Shown here piece after piece: positions 1 through 13,600 of a DNA stretch of 64,000 nucleotides. Below the pieces are notes generated by a model that was not told the origin of the DNA, ran no database searches, and saw only the letters and a list, made by a program, of their open reading frames with translations. The first letter of the stretch is position 1, and every line of letters begins with the position of its first letter. The translations under genes were made by a program, and so were the position numbers. Source of the stretch: Colius striatus (Eukaryota; Chordata; Aves; Coliiformes; Coliidae); the NCBI RefSeq assembly GCF_028858725.1, contig NC_084760.1:62749867-62813866 (forward strand), given 5' to 3'.

Positions 1-1310
1 CTAAGACTCATTTTAAAAATAATACACAGACACCATCTTTTATTAGGTATAACAAGTATAATGAAAAGATTTTTCGGCTTTTTTTTTCCTGAACAATATT
101 ATACAAAGAATTGCAAGCTATTTTATACAAACTACTTTCTCAACTCCATTTAATTTTTATTTCCTTCCAACTAGGAAACATCTTAATATATTTGCAAGTT
201 CTTGTCTAGCTATTCTTTGTTGTATATACTCTTCTCATTGATCTGATATACCTCTCGTGTTTATTGATCAAATTTAGAAGACACTCCATAAAAATGAAAG
301 GAGCTAGCTGCATCAGATAAAAAAGAAAAAAGTTTAGTCCTGTGTTTTTATTGATTTTAGATGTATAAAGGTTTTGCAAGAATTTTTTCTGTCTCATTCT
401 TTGCAGAAAAGAACATTTTGCAGGGCACTTTTCATGAAGTACACAAAGTTAGAAAGCTGCAGATGTGTTACAAGCTAATAATCCTCCATTGCTAAGGAGT
501 TTGATGAGACCTCTTTTTCCACAGAACAAAAATACCTATTTTTTCACTGAAGAGAAGAAATGGAACATTATAAAGTTAGGATTAACAAGGCAGAAATCAT
601 CAGAATCTTAAGCATCCTTCAGCGCTTGTGATATATCAAGGCTTGCAGCACTGTGGAGTATGAGATACTGAAAGATGTTATATGATGCGATTTTAACTAT
701 GAGAGACTTAGTGTGAGATGGTAAGGGGTATTTATGCATTTTGAAGTTACATACAACAGTGTACACATTCCACTTTTAAAATACTTCAGAACAGCAAACC
801 AATGAAAAAGGGACCTTTTAACAAATGTTTGATATCTATGCTCACACTGCTCCAGTTCAACTCCTGATCTGCAAGGAAATTGTATCTCTGCTTAAACACG
901 TCCTGACTTTTTTGTGCTGGATAAAAGAGATGGACAGTCCATTTCTTATGCTGTCCCTATGGCTTAAGTGAATGAATGAAAAATGGAAACAAAGCTATGA
1001 AGTGCTGGCTGACTAATTTCATACTCTGTCAGACAGTAGATAAAGGTATTTGGCTCTTGAAAAACATGCAAAAATCTTCAGGTTAAAGATGAGACATACA
1101 AAATGGGACTTTTTGTGAGCTGCTTTCCTTCAGGAAGATTATGTGTTGGTTTGTTTACTATCAGATTGAAAAGCTTTTCTGTATTAATTAGAAATATGAA
1201 TGCATTTAAGATGCAATGGGAATGAATAAGGAAACACAAGGTTTTTTAACATTTAGACTTTATCTAACCAACCCATGTCAAATATGAAGGTCCAAAACAG
1301 AGTAGATAAC
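1..1310. other. AT-rich 3' flank of the PERP-like gene
   Basis: I see no gene here. If the signal at 1311-1316 is not used, this stretch could be extended 3' UTR of the PERP-like gene; a further AATAAA on the minus strand lies at 39-44. No recognisable repeat family is seen. Confidence 0.5.
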
Positions 1311-1316
1311 TTTATT
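1311..1316 (-). terminator. Candidate polyadenylation signal of the PERP-like gene
   Basis: TTTATT on the plus strand gives AATAAA on the coding strand, about 140 nt after the stop codon. A T/G-rich stretch follows. It would give a very short 3' UTR. Another AATAAA lies further downstream at 39-44, so the site used is uncertain. Confidence 0.4.
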
Positions 1317-1453
1317 GCAGGATGCCAGTACTGTTTTCCTATACACATTTGAAAAGTTTCCAGCTTTTTCTACTAACATCCAATGACGATATTCTGGAAA
1401 ACGTGGCTAGTCTGTCAGGTATCTCTGGAATATGAATGCCTTTTTCCTGTTAC

Positions 1454-1668
1454 TTATGGGGAAGAGTAGAAATATGTGGGTTTCACATTACCCAAGATCT
1501 GATCTTCATAGTTAGGAAGGCAGCAGAAGAAGAAGCCCAAGCATATTTCCATGATGGCGGTGGTCCAGCCAAAGCCATAGGCCCAGCTGAACATATTGAT
1601 TCCTGTCATCTCAATTTCAGTTGAGAACTTTACTGGATAAATGACCAGGCCCATGACAGAGAACACAG
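1454..1668 (-). CDS. PERP-like coding exon 3 and stop
   Basis: The acceptor TTCTTCAG|CT precedes position 1668 and the stop TAA is at 1456-1454. The exon encodes TM3, GLVIYPVKF, the SWAYGFGW segment, TM4 and the tail ending YFYSSP. It ends seven residues earlier than PERP. Confidence 0.92.
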
Positions 1669-4600
1669 CTGAAGAAACAGAAGAAAACAAAGAACGTTTA
1701 AGCTAACAAACACCCATCATGTTGCCTGCCTCCATAATACCTGTAGCTAAACCTATTTGTCTTTTGGAGGACTTGAAAATCAATCTACTGCTGTGGCAGA
1801 ATTTATGTTATTTTCCATAAAGAGCCCAGGTGCACACAGGCAAAGAGTTAGGTACAGAATCACCTGACCAAAATACCAGTTCTAGCATGGATACACCTGC
1901 AAAAGCTCCTTTTATGGAGAGCACCTGAGGGAGATGGGGTGGTTTAGCCTGGAGAAGAGGAGGCTGAGGGAAGATATCATCACTCTCTACAACTACCTGA
2001 AAGGAGGTTGTTGTGAGGTGGAGGTCAATATCTTTTCCCCAGTAATGGATGCTAGAAGAAGAGGAAATGGGCTCAAGTTGTGCCAGGAGAGATTTAGATT
2101 GGACATTAGGAAGAACTTTTTCACTGAGAGTGTTGTTAGACACTGGCACAGGCTGCTCAAGGGAGGTGGTGGAGTCACCATCCCCGGAGATATTTAAAAG
2201 CCATGTAGATGGGGTGCTGAGAGACACAGTTTAGTGGTGGGCTTGGCAGTGTTAGGTTAGTGGCTGGACTCGGTGGTCTTAAGGGTCTTTTCCAACTGAA
2301 ACAATTCTATGATTCTGTAATTCTATAAACTCAACTTAATTTCATATACTGCCTTACCAGCAACAAAAAGCAAGCCTCCAATCCCGCGTATGAAGTTGAA
2401 CCGAAGTGTGTCAATGGCAAATGCTATGATGGCCAGAGCAAAACAGATGACTAGAAGTAGAAAGCCAACCAGGTATGTGGCAGCAGCAGCTCTTCCCCAA
2501 GCTGAAATCAAAAGGAGGATACATTAGAAAAGACAAAAGAAAACACCTCCAACCCAAACCCTTACAGTATTTTTCTCTGATTTATAACAAAAGGCTAATT
2601 TTAAACAAATGTGAAAAAACATCAGCACTCACAAAGAAAGCCTTCTCTCCACTCACAGGTGAACTTTTTAGTTCCACAAGAAACTGTTCACTAAGTGCAG
2701 ACTGCATAAAAATGCCACATTTGACCTCTCATACAGAATGCAGTGGGACTTACTCTTCAGAATTAACAATTAAGACTAGAGATTAAAATGACTGTAAGAA
2801 AGTAAGAATCAATACTCTCCTTCAATAACAAATGTCATTACCTCAGTGGATGCCATAAAACCGTCAGCATTTTGCATGGACAATGAGAATTAGGCTGTCC
2901 CTGAAAGTAATTAAACTCTTCCTTTAAAAAAAAAGTGTTTGTACAAGTACTACCATTCTGGCACGCAAATATAAGGGTAGGGCAATAGTTCATAAATGCT
3001 AAAATGCTGGGGTACCTGCCTTTCAGCCTTTGTTTAATTCAGTCTTATAAATGAAGCAAAAGATTTGGAATCTGTTTTGTAGGGAAATTTGACCTCTGCT
3101 TTTGATCCAAAGTTTCATTTTTAAAAGCTTGTTCTGGATAACATGTCAAAGTAAAACATATTGTATTGGCGTAATAACTGAAAAAAGAAACGTTTAATAT
3201 TTCAAGTTTTGAGAGGCAACTACTGCTCAGAGACCAAAGTGTCTCCCTTTCTGAGTGTAAAAAAACAACTATTATGACAGTTTTAAAATTACTTATGTAG
3301 ATGGAGAAAGCAGTCAAAACCTGCTGGGCATCTACAGACTTCACCCCCTCACCAACATTATGTAAGGTGATGTCTCTAACCAAATGTGCACAGCAGCAGT
3401 GCTGAAAAATTATCACAGCCCAAATAATTCTAACCATAATTACAACTCCACTTAAATTCAGTGCACGTTGTTCACTAAAAGTTCCTGCTGGAAATGGGTA
3501 AATTAAGATTCTTAATACCAATTTACCTGCTTCAAGTATGCAAGTGATAAAATGCAAAATGTCCTAACTTCCCCTTGGCAAGCATTGGGTAGGCATGAAG
3601 CCACTGTCCTGTCCGTGGTGCTCAGTCTCTCTTCTTCCAAGCCCCATACCACCTCTGCTATTATACTAGAAAAATGAATCAGGATTTTCCAACTGTACTT
3701 TTCTTACCATCAGCCCATTAAAACAAATTTATCTTTTTGTTTGCTTTTCATGTTTGTCAAAAGAATAGGGCAATACTTTTTTGTGTAGTGTCCAGTGATT
3801 GGTAGGACACCGATAGGGGTAATAGACAAAAGCCGGAATACAAAATGTTCCACTTAAACATAAGGAAAAATTTCTTTCCTTTCAGAGTGAGGGAGCCCTG
3901 GCACAGGCTGCCCAGGGAGGGTATGAATCTCCTTCTCTGGAGGTTTTCAAAACCTACCTGGATGTGTTCCTGAGTGATCTAATCTAGGTGAACCTACTTT
4001 AGCAGGGAGTTGGACCAGGTGGTCTTTAGAGATTTCTTCCTACTCCTATCATTTTGTGATTCTATGATACACAACCCCACACCTCCTTGCTTCATGATCC
4101 CTGCTCCATGCTAGCTAGTGCACTGTATTTTCTGTTTCATGTCATGTTGTTTTCCTCCTTTATGCCAAAAAAAATTTGTCTGCTTATAGGGCTTTTCAAT
4201 TGCATTCTTTTTCCTGTAAACAGACAGCTGCCCAAGGAGATTGAAAAGTACAGAAAAGATGTGCCTACATCTCATCCCTGTATTTTAGCCAAAACTCTTG
4301 TCTCATATTGTTTACAGGAGGCTCAGAGGTAGAGTATGCAATGTGGAGGTGCAGGTGGGAGGGCAGCACCTCAGGCAGAGTATGAAATGAAACAGCCAAG
4401 AAGAGGAATTTCTTGTACTGCCACAGGTCAATCTACCCAATTGAGGATCCTCCTGTTCCCGGCCTCTCTGTCACCCCTTTAAAACAGAAAAAAAAGGGGC
4501 ACCTGGTCATAAGAGAAGTTGTTTAGCAGTGGTGACCTCACTGCTCTTGAACAAAAGAGTTCTAACTTTTGGCAGAAGGGTGAAATAACAAGGACTTCTA

Positions 4601-7600
4601 GAGGTGATATGTTTGTTAGGTGCACAACTGGTTGTGATTAGATGCAAAACTTCTGGACAAAGGGATGTCCTTTGCCAGAGTAGGCTCAGAATGCACCTGA
4701 CTGCCCAAGGTAACATGAGACCTGGGGGTTTTGTCTCACCCAGTGCTGTCACCAGTGCCGTGGGCAGCATGTGGTCTGCCAAAGCTCTGTCTTGCTCCTA
4801 AGAGCAGCTGATGGCAGAGCATCGTTCCCCAGGGTGGGAGCATCCTCTCAGCTAGGGGCTCGAGGCAGTGCCTGGTACGATGTGGTGGTGGTATCTTGCC
4901 CATGCCACCATCTCCCTCCTCCACGAGGCTTGCCCAGGTGTTTTTCCTGAAGTAGTGTTACAAATGCTGTGACTGTATGAGAGCAGATTGGGTGCACACC
5001 CAGCCTGCCAGGCGTTGACTAGATGGCAAGATGAGACACGCTTGTTGCAGGATGCTCACATCGTTAAGAGGCATTGCTTAATCACTTAAGAGCCAATTTT
5101 GTGACTCTCACAGCTACAAAACAGAAAAAAGAATAATTCCATGTTGGAAGAAAACCAATACGCAGCTCCAAGTAAGGCAATAGGATTGCATGGAAGAGTT
5201 ACTATGGGGTGTTTTTTAAAGAACAGCACCCTGACTTACTCATCCTTTACAAAAAGTAGCAGCTATCAGTAGTCTATGACCACAATGTACAAACACCTTA
5301 CTTGTCTAGGGTAAAAGGCAGTAAATGCTCTGCGTAGGAATAATTGCAACTGTTTTTATATCTGAGATGCTTATTTTTTCTTGTTCCAGCCAGAAGCACT
5401 AGAGTAGCTTAGTGTCCTTGCCGACAGCACTAGGACTTGCAATTCTTTTAAAATGCCAAAATTATATGAATTAAGTTGGACAGAAGACACGGAGAAGTGA
5501 GTGGCTAATCTGGTCTCAAATATTTTCTTATCTTCCATAGTTGTGGGAGGTTTTTTCTTCTTTAAAACAAAACAAAACAAAAGCATACATAAGTTGTTCA
5601 AACTTCAAAGCTCTTTCTTAAAAGTATGAACTTTAGATCAAAGAATCATTACAGGTGCAACACCCAATCAAAGTGCATGTGACTTTAGATAGAGGGCAGT
5701 TGAAAGCTGAAAGGATTTATTCCATCCATCATAAAATCAAAAACACAGGGAATAACAGGCTATGGGATATCAAGCTGAGTCTATACAAATATTCAGCAAT
5801 TTCTGTGATGTTTTCTCAGCCCCCCAAAACTACAGTGATATTTTTGCCTTTTAAGAGTTAAAATGTTCTTGTTTATGCAAGAGTGTCCTTGAATACCAGC
5901 AAGAACCTGTAACACTTTTGTGCTAGTCTCTTTTCTCCCTTTTTCAGCTCCTTTATCAGCTGAAGCAAGTCCAATGAACACTATGAAACAGTTTGTAGGA
6001 AGCTGCACACCATCCTGTCCAGCAAGCTCCTTCTAGCTGGCAATTTTTCTGAGCAATTTTGTCTTGAAACAGGGCCTTGCTACCTCACGCGGGCAAAAGG
6101 AATCCACATTTTGATGCCTATCTCAAACAGAGAAAGGACAGGGCTTCTATTTACAGTGGTTTGTATATCAATCAGCAATGATTTGTGAGAATCTTGAAGG
6201 CAGCAATATGTGACTACTGGAAAATGAGAGTAACTGCCTGCCTTCTAAAACTCCCTACTATGTGACAAGAGCCCTCAGCTAATTTAGGAAGTGGAAAGAG
6301 TCCCCCCCATACCTGGAACACAAAAAGTTCCACTTAAACATAAGAAAAAACTATTTCACTGTTCAGGTGAGGGAGCCCTGGCACAGGCTGCCCAGAGGGG
6401 TTGTGGAGTCTCCTTCCTTGGAGGTCTTCAAGACCTGCCTGGACATGTTCCTATGCGACCTGATCTAGGTGAACCTGCTTCTGCAGGAGGCTTGGACTAG
6501 ATGATCTCTAAAGGTCCCTTCCAACCCCTACCATTCTATGATTCTATGATACCAGTACAGAGTTTCCTGTAGCTTATGAGCAAGATAATTAGCTGAGACA
6601 GAACACAATAATAGTGCAGCTATAGTACTCTGCCATTAAATCTAAATCAGTGTGGAGATAGAATGACTACCTCTGATATTGCACCATTTAAACACATCTG
6701 AATATCCTACTGCTGACTGCAGCAACAGGGAAGCTAATGGACTTCATTAGAGATCCAGGACTAAGAGTGTCTTCAGTTTCCTATCTTCTTGATTTTCCTC
6801 CCTCATGCAAAAATGTAAATGCTGTCTTTGCTTCACATATAAAAGAGACAAATTTTCTTGTTTAGTAGTAAATTGAGCCAAAACTTTGAACCACCAGACC
6901 CAGTCTTTACTTAGCTAAATGGTGCCTTCAAAAAAGAGCTGTTGTGCCTGAAAATAGCATGTGAAGTCTACTTCCCCCATGACAAATACAAATTTCTGTG
7001 TTTCTGGTATACGTGGTTCAAAACATGGGAAAACATTCACAATTACATTCTTCTATTTTTCTTGATCTGATACCCCTAAGTCACATGAACTATCAAGACT
7101 CTCTCTGTGGATGACATTTTCTGAAAGCAGCCCCAGAGAGTTCAGAAATACTTCTCCTGGTCTAATCAATAAGAACATACACCTCCCAGTTTTCCTTCTG
7201 GCTTGAAGCTAAATACACAACTAGCACTGGAAAGCAAAACAAATGTTTATTGCCAACTCACAGACACAAATAATTATCTACAAGTTCTTGCTGATCATTT
7301 TAACACATCAGCCACTGCTGTGAACTGTGCAACAGTTTTAGGAAGGATAGTTTTAATTCAAAAGAAATGTGGGGGAGAGGAAAGAAAATATAACAGACTA
7401 ATATTTTGCTTTGTTATGCCTCATACCACCAATGGAAAGAAACACAAACCCTGCAGTTCTAGCTCCAGTCTTGCAGAGCAGTTCTTACAAGAACTAAAAT
7501 CTGTCATGGTAGTGATTCATCTTTGTGTTGTAAGTAATGAGAATGTTTCTAGGCTGAGTTTGCATACCTCAGCCTGTTTTATGTCTCTCTGATTAAAGGG

Positions 7601-10600
7601 AAAGAATATATTTTGAAAACAAAGTTGAACTCACCTAGGTTTCTCAACCTAATGTTCTTCACAGGGTGTGGTGGACCCTGCAGAGCACATAATTTTGAAC
7701 TACTTTGGCCAGGTTTTATCTGTGTCATTTTGGTTTGTTCTCCTCAAAGATGTTTCCATGTGAAGGTGAGCATGAAGAACACGTGTTCTCCTTAGCTTGA
7801 ATCTTAAGATGGCACATCTCAATTTATCAGACAAAAGGGTACCAGTTGTTGGTGTATAGGCAAGCTATTGTTATCCAGGACTCTGGATTCTCTGTGTTAC
7901 TTGTGCAACACTGGACAGAGCAAAATCCTGTCTTCTGGAGATTATGGCTCTGTAACATGCCAACTTTTGTGTTCTGTGTTCTTTTTGAAAACTCGTGAAT
8001 ACTGAAATCTCTGCAAGTGTTTGCTGATCACATGAGCTGGCACTAAAATACCAGTGTGTAACTGTTCGAATACAGCCAAGAGAAATCAGAAACTATTAAA
8101 GGCATCTTCTTATGAATAAATTATATGTGCAGAGTGAAAGCTATTGACTGAAAATAATTTCAAAGGAAAGCTATAGAAATTAAGAAAATCACCATGAACA
8201 GAAAAAAAAAAATAGGAAAGCATATCAAAGACATGATTGGATGTGTGTTATTCTCTGAGCTTCTATCTTCACTGCATCTGGACCATTCTTAAAAACAATT
8301 GCATTTTCTGAATATCTTTCCTGTGGAAGGTCAGTAGTGGATATTTTTCTTTGGTTTTTTTGTTGGTTTGCCTTTTTGGTGGTTTTTTTTGTGTGAGTTT
8401 CTAGCATTTGGAGTGGAATACAAAACTTTTGGTCCTTCTTTTTGGCATCTTTTTCGGTAACTCCGTTCTTTCTCCCCTAGCATTAAATCTTTAGAATTCA
8501 TTGGCAGTTAATATGAATCTCTCATTTAATAACAGAGTATTATCTCATAACGTGGGCCATTTTTTACATGAGTTGGAACCAGCTTTTATCTTGCCACTGC
8601 TTAATACACAGCCATGGAAGCAGAAAATGACTTATCTATGTTCACACTAAGGTAAATATCATTGGAAAAGTTTCTTGGTGATTAGTAGCAGGTCCCATGT
8701 AAGTGAGAAAAGATGACTTTAGGGCAATTACTCAATACTGATGATTTTAAAATACATCAGTAAGAAAAAGATCCTTTATATGTAGGCCATGTATCAGTAA
8801 AGCACAGTATGTGTTAGCTGAAAGCAGTGTCTTGATCACAGCTTAGTGCTAACATGATAGCTCAGTTTAGGTCCTTTAAAGCAACAACCTATTAATTCCC
8901 TACCACAGACTTCACTCACAGATATATACAGGCAAAGCCTGCATCCAAGGCTTATGTACTTCTGCAAACCTCTTCTCTAACTGACGTAAGCAATTCAGCT
9001 TGGCAGCTATTCCAACTAGAATTTGAGGGGAGGAGCAATTACATTGTGAGGGAGTGGTTCAAATTCATCTCATCATAAGCCCAGGCATGTACAAGCTTGA
9101 CTTAGAAGTTGGCTCTTGTATTAATGAGGGCTGCTCCCTGATGCTTACTTAGCACTAGGGAGGCAGAAGTGGCAGAGGGCGTAGAGCCATCATCAAAGGG
9201 AGCAACAAGGGAATAAGTTAGCTATTAAAACAATGTGCATACAGTGCCTCAAAATTAAAGGTTTTCTCATGAGAGAGGCAGGGAGTACTCCTATCTCACA
9301 TTATCTTCAGAAGCAGTTGCATAGAGAGCATCTTGGGATTAAAGTTCAGTTTTACACACTTTAATGTTCTAATGTTTTTTCCTCCTGTTTTTTTCCTATT
9401 TATTTTAAATTAAAGCAGGGTTACTTACACTTGGATGTGTATATGGGGGTTGGGAGGGTCAGGTAAATAAAATAGATTATCAATTATTCAGTACATATAT
9501 AGTGGCTCAGTTTATCAGAGTAGCAAAATGTACCTGCTCCCTAACTGCCCTTGAGATAAAGTTGGGTTAAAATATTTAATGTGGCTCAAACAGAGACAAT
9601 TTCTTTGTTAACACAGGGTATGAACTAGGACTCTTAATTGAAACAGTAGAATGGAAATGTTCCAAAAAAGCTCTTTTAAAGTTTTATATTCCCCAGACCA
9701 ACTGAGGCTGAAGAACACTGACTTTACATATCATATTACATACGCATCAAGTATTGTTGATCTGCAACTCTTGATCTGCAGTTTTCATACTGTAAGCAAA
9801 CTCTGTTCTGAAATCTTGCTGAAAGTTGCTTTCTGCACTAGGGAGTTTCTCTCTGGTAGAGAGTAGTTGTGAATCTGCATTTCATTTTCTGGTAGTAACA
9901 AAAATTTACCATTTGCAAAAGCCCAACCCAGCACAAATGGCACTTTGTTATCATAAAATACATCACATACTCTATGTACTCTTCTTGCAAATGAAACAGC
10001 ATTTTACAATGCATCCTGAAACTCCATCACTTGCTGCATATTGATGATGGGGTTGTTAATAAACTGCAGAGACTTACATTTTGGGGATTTGGGCACACTG
10101 TGTATATTCAACACAATAGGTGACATTAGATGCATTCAACTGCAGATTAGTAGTACTTCAGCAGGGCTGTGTATGATGTGAAGTGTTATTTAGTACCAGC
10201 AGAAGGAAGCCAGAAACCTCTGGGACATAGGTTACCATTGTCACTCCACAAACTACCTTGAGTCCATGGCAATTTTTGACAGATGAGAGACTTTGTAATG
10301 GTACTTAACAAAGAAATATGGCCTTACAAAATTCACTGTTGCTCAGAACAATGCAAGCTGTCAGTGAGAAGTGATAAGGAAATGTGGAAGAAACATTGTT
10401 TTAAGAGTTTTTTTCCTTTTCCCAGAATCACAAAATCTTGAGGGTTGGAAGGGACCTTGAAAGATCATCTAGTCCAATCCCACTTACAGAGCAGGACCAC
10501 CTAGAGTAGGTCACACAGGAACTCATCCAGCTGGGTTTTGAATGTCTCCAGAGAAGGAGACTCAACAACCCATCTGGGCAGCCTGTTCTGGTGCTCCATC

Positions 10601-13600
10601 ACCCTCACAGTGAAGAAGTTTTTCCTTATGTTTCTTTGGAATCTCTTATGTTTCAGCTTGCACCCATTACCCCTTGTCCTATCATTGGACATCACTGAGA
10701 AGACTCTGGCTCCATCCTCCTGATACCTGCCCTTTACATATCTATAAACAGTAATGAAATTGCCCTTCAGTCTCCTCCAAGCTAAAGAGCCCCAGCCCAC
10801 TCAGCCTTTCGTCATAAGGAAGATGCTCCACTCCCTTCACCATCTTGATGGCCCTATGCTGAACTCTCTCCAGCAGCTCCCTGTCCTTCTTGAACCAAGG
10901 GGGCCCAGAACTGAACACAATATTCCAGATGTGGTCTCACAAGGGCAGAGTAGAGGAGGAGGAGAATCTCTCTCAGTCTACTGTCCACATCCCTTCTTAT
11001 ACATCCCAGGATGCCATTGGCCTTCTTGGTCACGAGGGCACATTGCTGCCTCATGCTCATCCTGCAGTCCACCAAGATCCCCAGGTCCCTTTCCCCTTGT
11101 AATACTCTCTAAGAGTTCATTCCCCAGCCTGTACTGGTACATGAGGTTATCCTTTCCCAGATGCAAGACTCCACACTTGCCCTTGTTGAATTTCATTACA
11201 TTTCTACCCACCAAACCCTCCAGCCCTTCCAGGTCTGTGAATGGCAGCACAGCCTTCTAGTGTGTCAGCCATTCCCCCTAGTTTAGTATCATCAGCAAAC
11301 TTGCTGACAGTGCCCTCTGTTCCCTCATCAGGGTCATCAATGAATATATTGCACAATACTGGTCCCAGCACTGACCTCTGAGGGACTCCACTAGACACAA
11401 GCCTCCAACTAGACCCTGCTCCATTGATAACAACTCTCTGCCTTCTTCCCTTCAACCAGTTCACAACCCACCTCACTACCTGATCATCCAGCCCACACTT
11501 TCTCAGTTTTGCTGTGAGGATGCTGTGGGAGACGGTGTCAAATGCTTTACTGAAACTGAGTTAGACCACATGCACTGCACTGGCCACCATCTATCCACCT
11601 GGATACCTCTACATAAAAGGCTATCAGCCTGGTCAAACATGACTTCCCTTTGGTAAAACCATGTTTACTGCTCCTAATGACCCTCTTGTCCTTTAAATGC
11701 CTGGAGACAGCACCCAGGATAAGTCCTTCCACCACCTTTCCAGGGATGGAGGTGAGGCTGATCAGTCTGTAGTTACTTGTCTCCTCCTTCTTACCCTTTC
11801 TGAAGACTGGAGTGACATTTGCTTTCCTCCAGTCCTCAGGTACCTCTCCTGTTCTCCATGACTTATTAAAGATGATGGAGAGTGGTCTGGTAATGACTTC
11901 CATCATAACTGCTTTCCTGCTTATGTAAATCTGACTGTTTAACCCTACATTGGAATTCAAAATCCATCTCTCAGCCCTTATCACTATTCAGACTATGGAG
12001 AGGTTATTATAGCCTTGCTTTATCAGATTACTTCAGAGGAAGAGATGACATGGAGAGAAACGAGAGTTTAGCCACAAATTTCCACACATTTTAAGCAGAG
12101 GTGCCTCTGTGTTTGCAACTGAATGGTGTCTTCTCAAGGACTTACAGTGAGGATCTTCATGAAGTCCTCAACACCAGCAGTTCATAACTCCTGATGGGCA
12201 GATGAGAACCCTCTATATGATTGATATTTCTTCACCCAATTTAGCTGTAATTGTTAAAGGAAGGTTGGATAATAAACAGCAGGATGCGGTCTGCAATTGC
12301 TCTCTGTGGAGTTAATTGCTGAAGTGAGTAACTGTTATTTAGAAAAGAGTCTGACTAAATGAATCTGCCACTAAACATATAAAAGGAAAAACCCTAAAAT
12401 TACAAGGGAAAGCATGTTAGTGATTGCAGATGAGGAATGAATATTGCCATGGTAATTAAAAGCTCTGGGCTTGATTCTCTCCTCTTACACCTCTACAGTA
12501 ACAAGAGTGTCTCCTACAATCTGGGGAAAAAAGTCAAATTTGTCTTTCTTGCATCGGAGTTCCTTAAACACACTGCTGTTGTGATCTTTTCATTACTAGA
12601 TACATTTAATTGAGCCTGCATTTCCTAGAATTCTAGGTTTTGAATAAAGATTTAATATTTTACCTTATTAAGTAACTAATCTTGTAATCTCATTTCTCAC
12701 TGGTTATTCCCAGATAACGTTACACTTTTAAGAGACTGATGTCTTATGGAATTATGTGCTTCTCTACAGACTGTCATTAAAACTACTGGCAATCACTGTA
12801 TATAAATATAACTGTTCCATGCTACAATGCAGCAGGAGCAGCAACAATTTCTTGTTTTCAGTTCACCCTGTGTCAAAGGAATCTAGGTTCACCCTGTAAT
12901 CGGGGCAATGCAATGAGCATAGGGCCAGGCTCCATCCTGAGCCATGGGCTCGATCCCATGGGCTTCCTTGAACTGATCAGAAGCCTCCCCAGCTTTTTTT
13001 CTCAGCTGCAAAGATATTTTTTCCAAATCTACTTGAATTTTACCAAATTCTGAAAGCCTTTAGGTGAAGAACTTTAAATTCAGGGAAAATCTACAATAAA
13101 GGCCCCGTGAATTGAGCTGGTCACTACTTTAAAAGCACAGTTACTTGTTTGCTTCATTTTTATCCATACATGCAGACACTCACAGAATTGCAGACTCACG
13201 GAATCTTAAGGATTGGAAGGGACCTCAAGAAATCATCCAGTCCAATCCCCCTTCCAGAGCAGGACCACCTAGAGTAGGTCACACAGGAACTCGTCCAGGT
13301 GGGTATTGAATGTCTCCTTCTCCAGAGAAGGAGATTCCACAACCCATCTGGGCAGCCTGTTCAGTGCTCCATCACCCTCACAGTGAAGAAATTCTTCCTT
13401 GTATTTCTTTGGAACCTCTTATGTTTCAGCTTGTACTCATTGTCCTATCATTGGACATCATGGAGAAGAGCCTGACTTCATCCTCTTGACACCCACCCTT
13501 CAGACACCAAAGAGCAGCTGGGACATCCTGCTTCTCCTCCTAGGCTTTTCTGAGAAGGGGCTGTCTACCAGCCCATCCCTCTGGAAATATCCCTCTGTCA

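Noticed and set aside
3045-3557. 170-codon minus-strand open frame in the PERP-like intron 1
   Set aside because: No recognisable domain or family, no codon bias, in AT-rich intronic DNA; consistent with chance.
7203-7592. 129-codon open frame in the PERP-like intron 1
   Set aside because: No homology recognised and no repeat signature; chance frame.
10978-11250. Possible host genes at the open frames of the 10.4-11.9 kb region
   Set aside because: All are pieces of one CR1 reverse transcriptase in shifting frames.
12940-12964. Inverted CCATGGG pair around CGAT
   Set aside because: CCATGG is itself palindromic, so the symmetry is easily met; no associated structure or repeat boundary.
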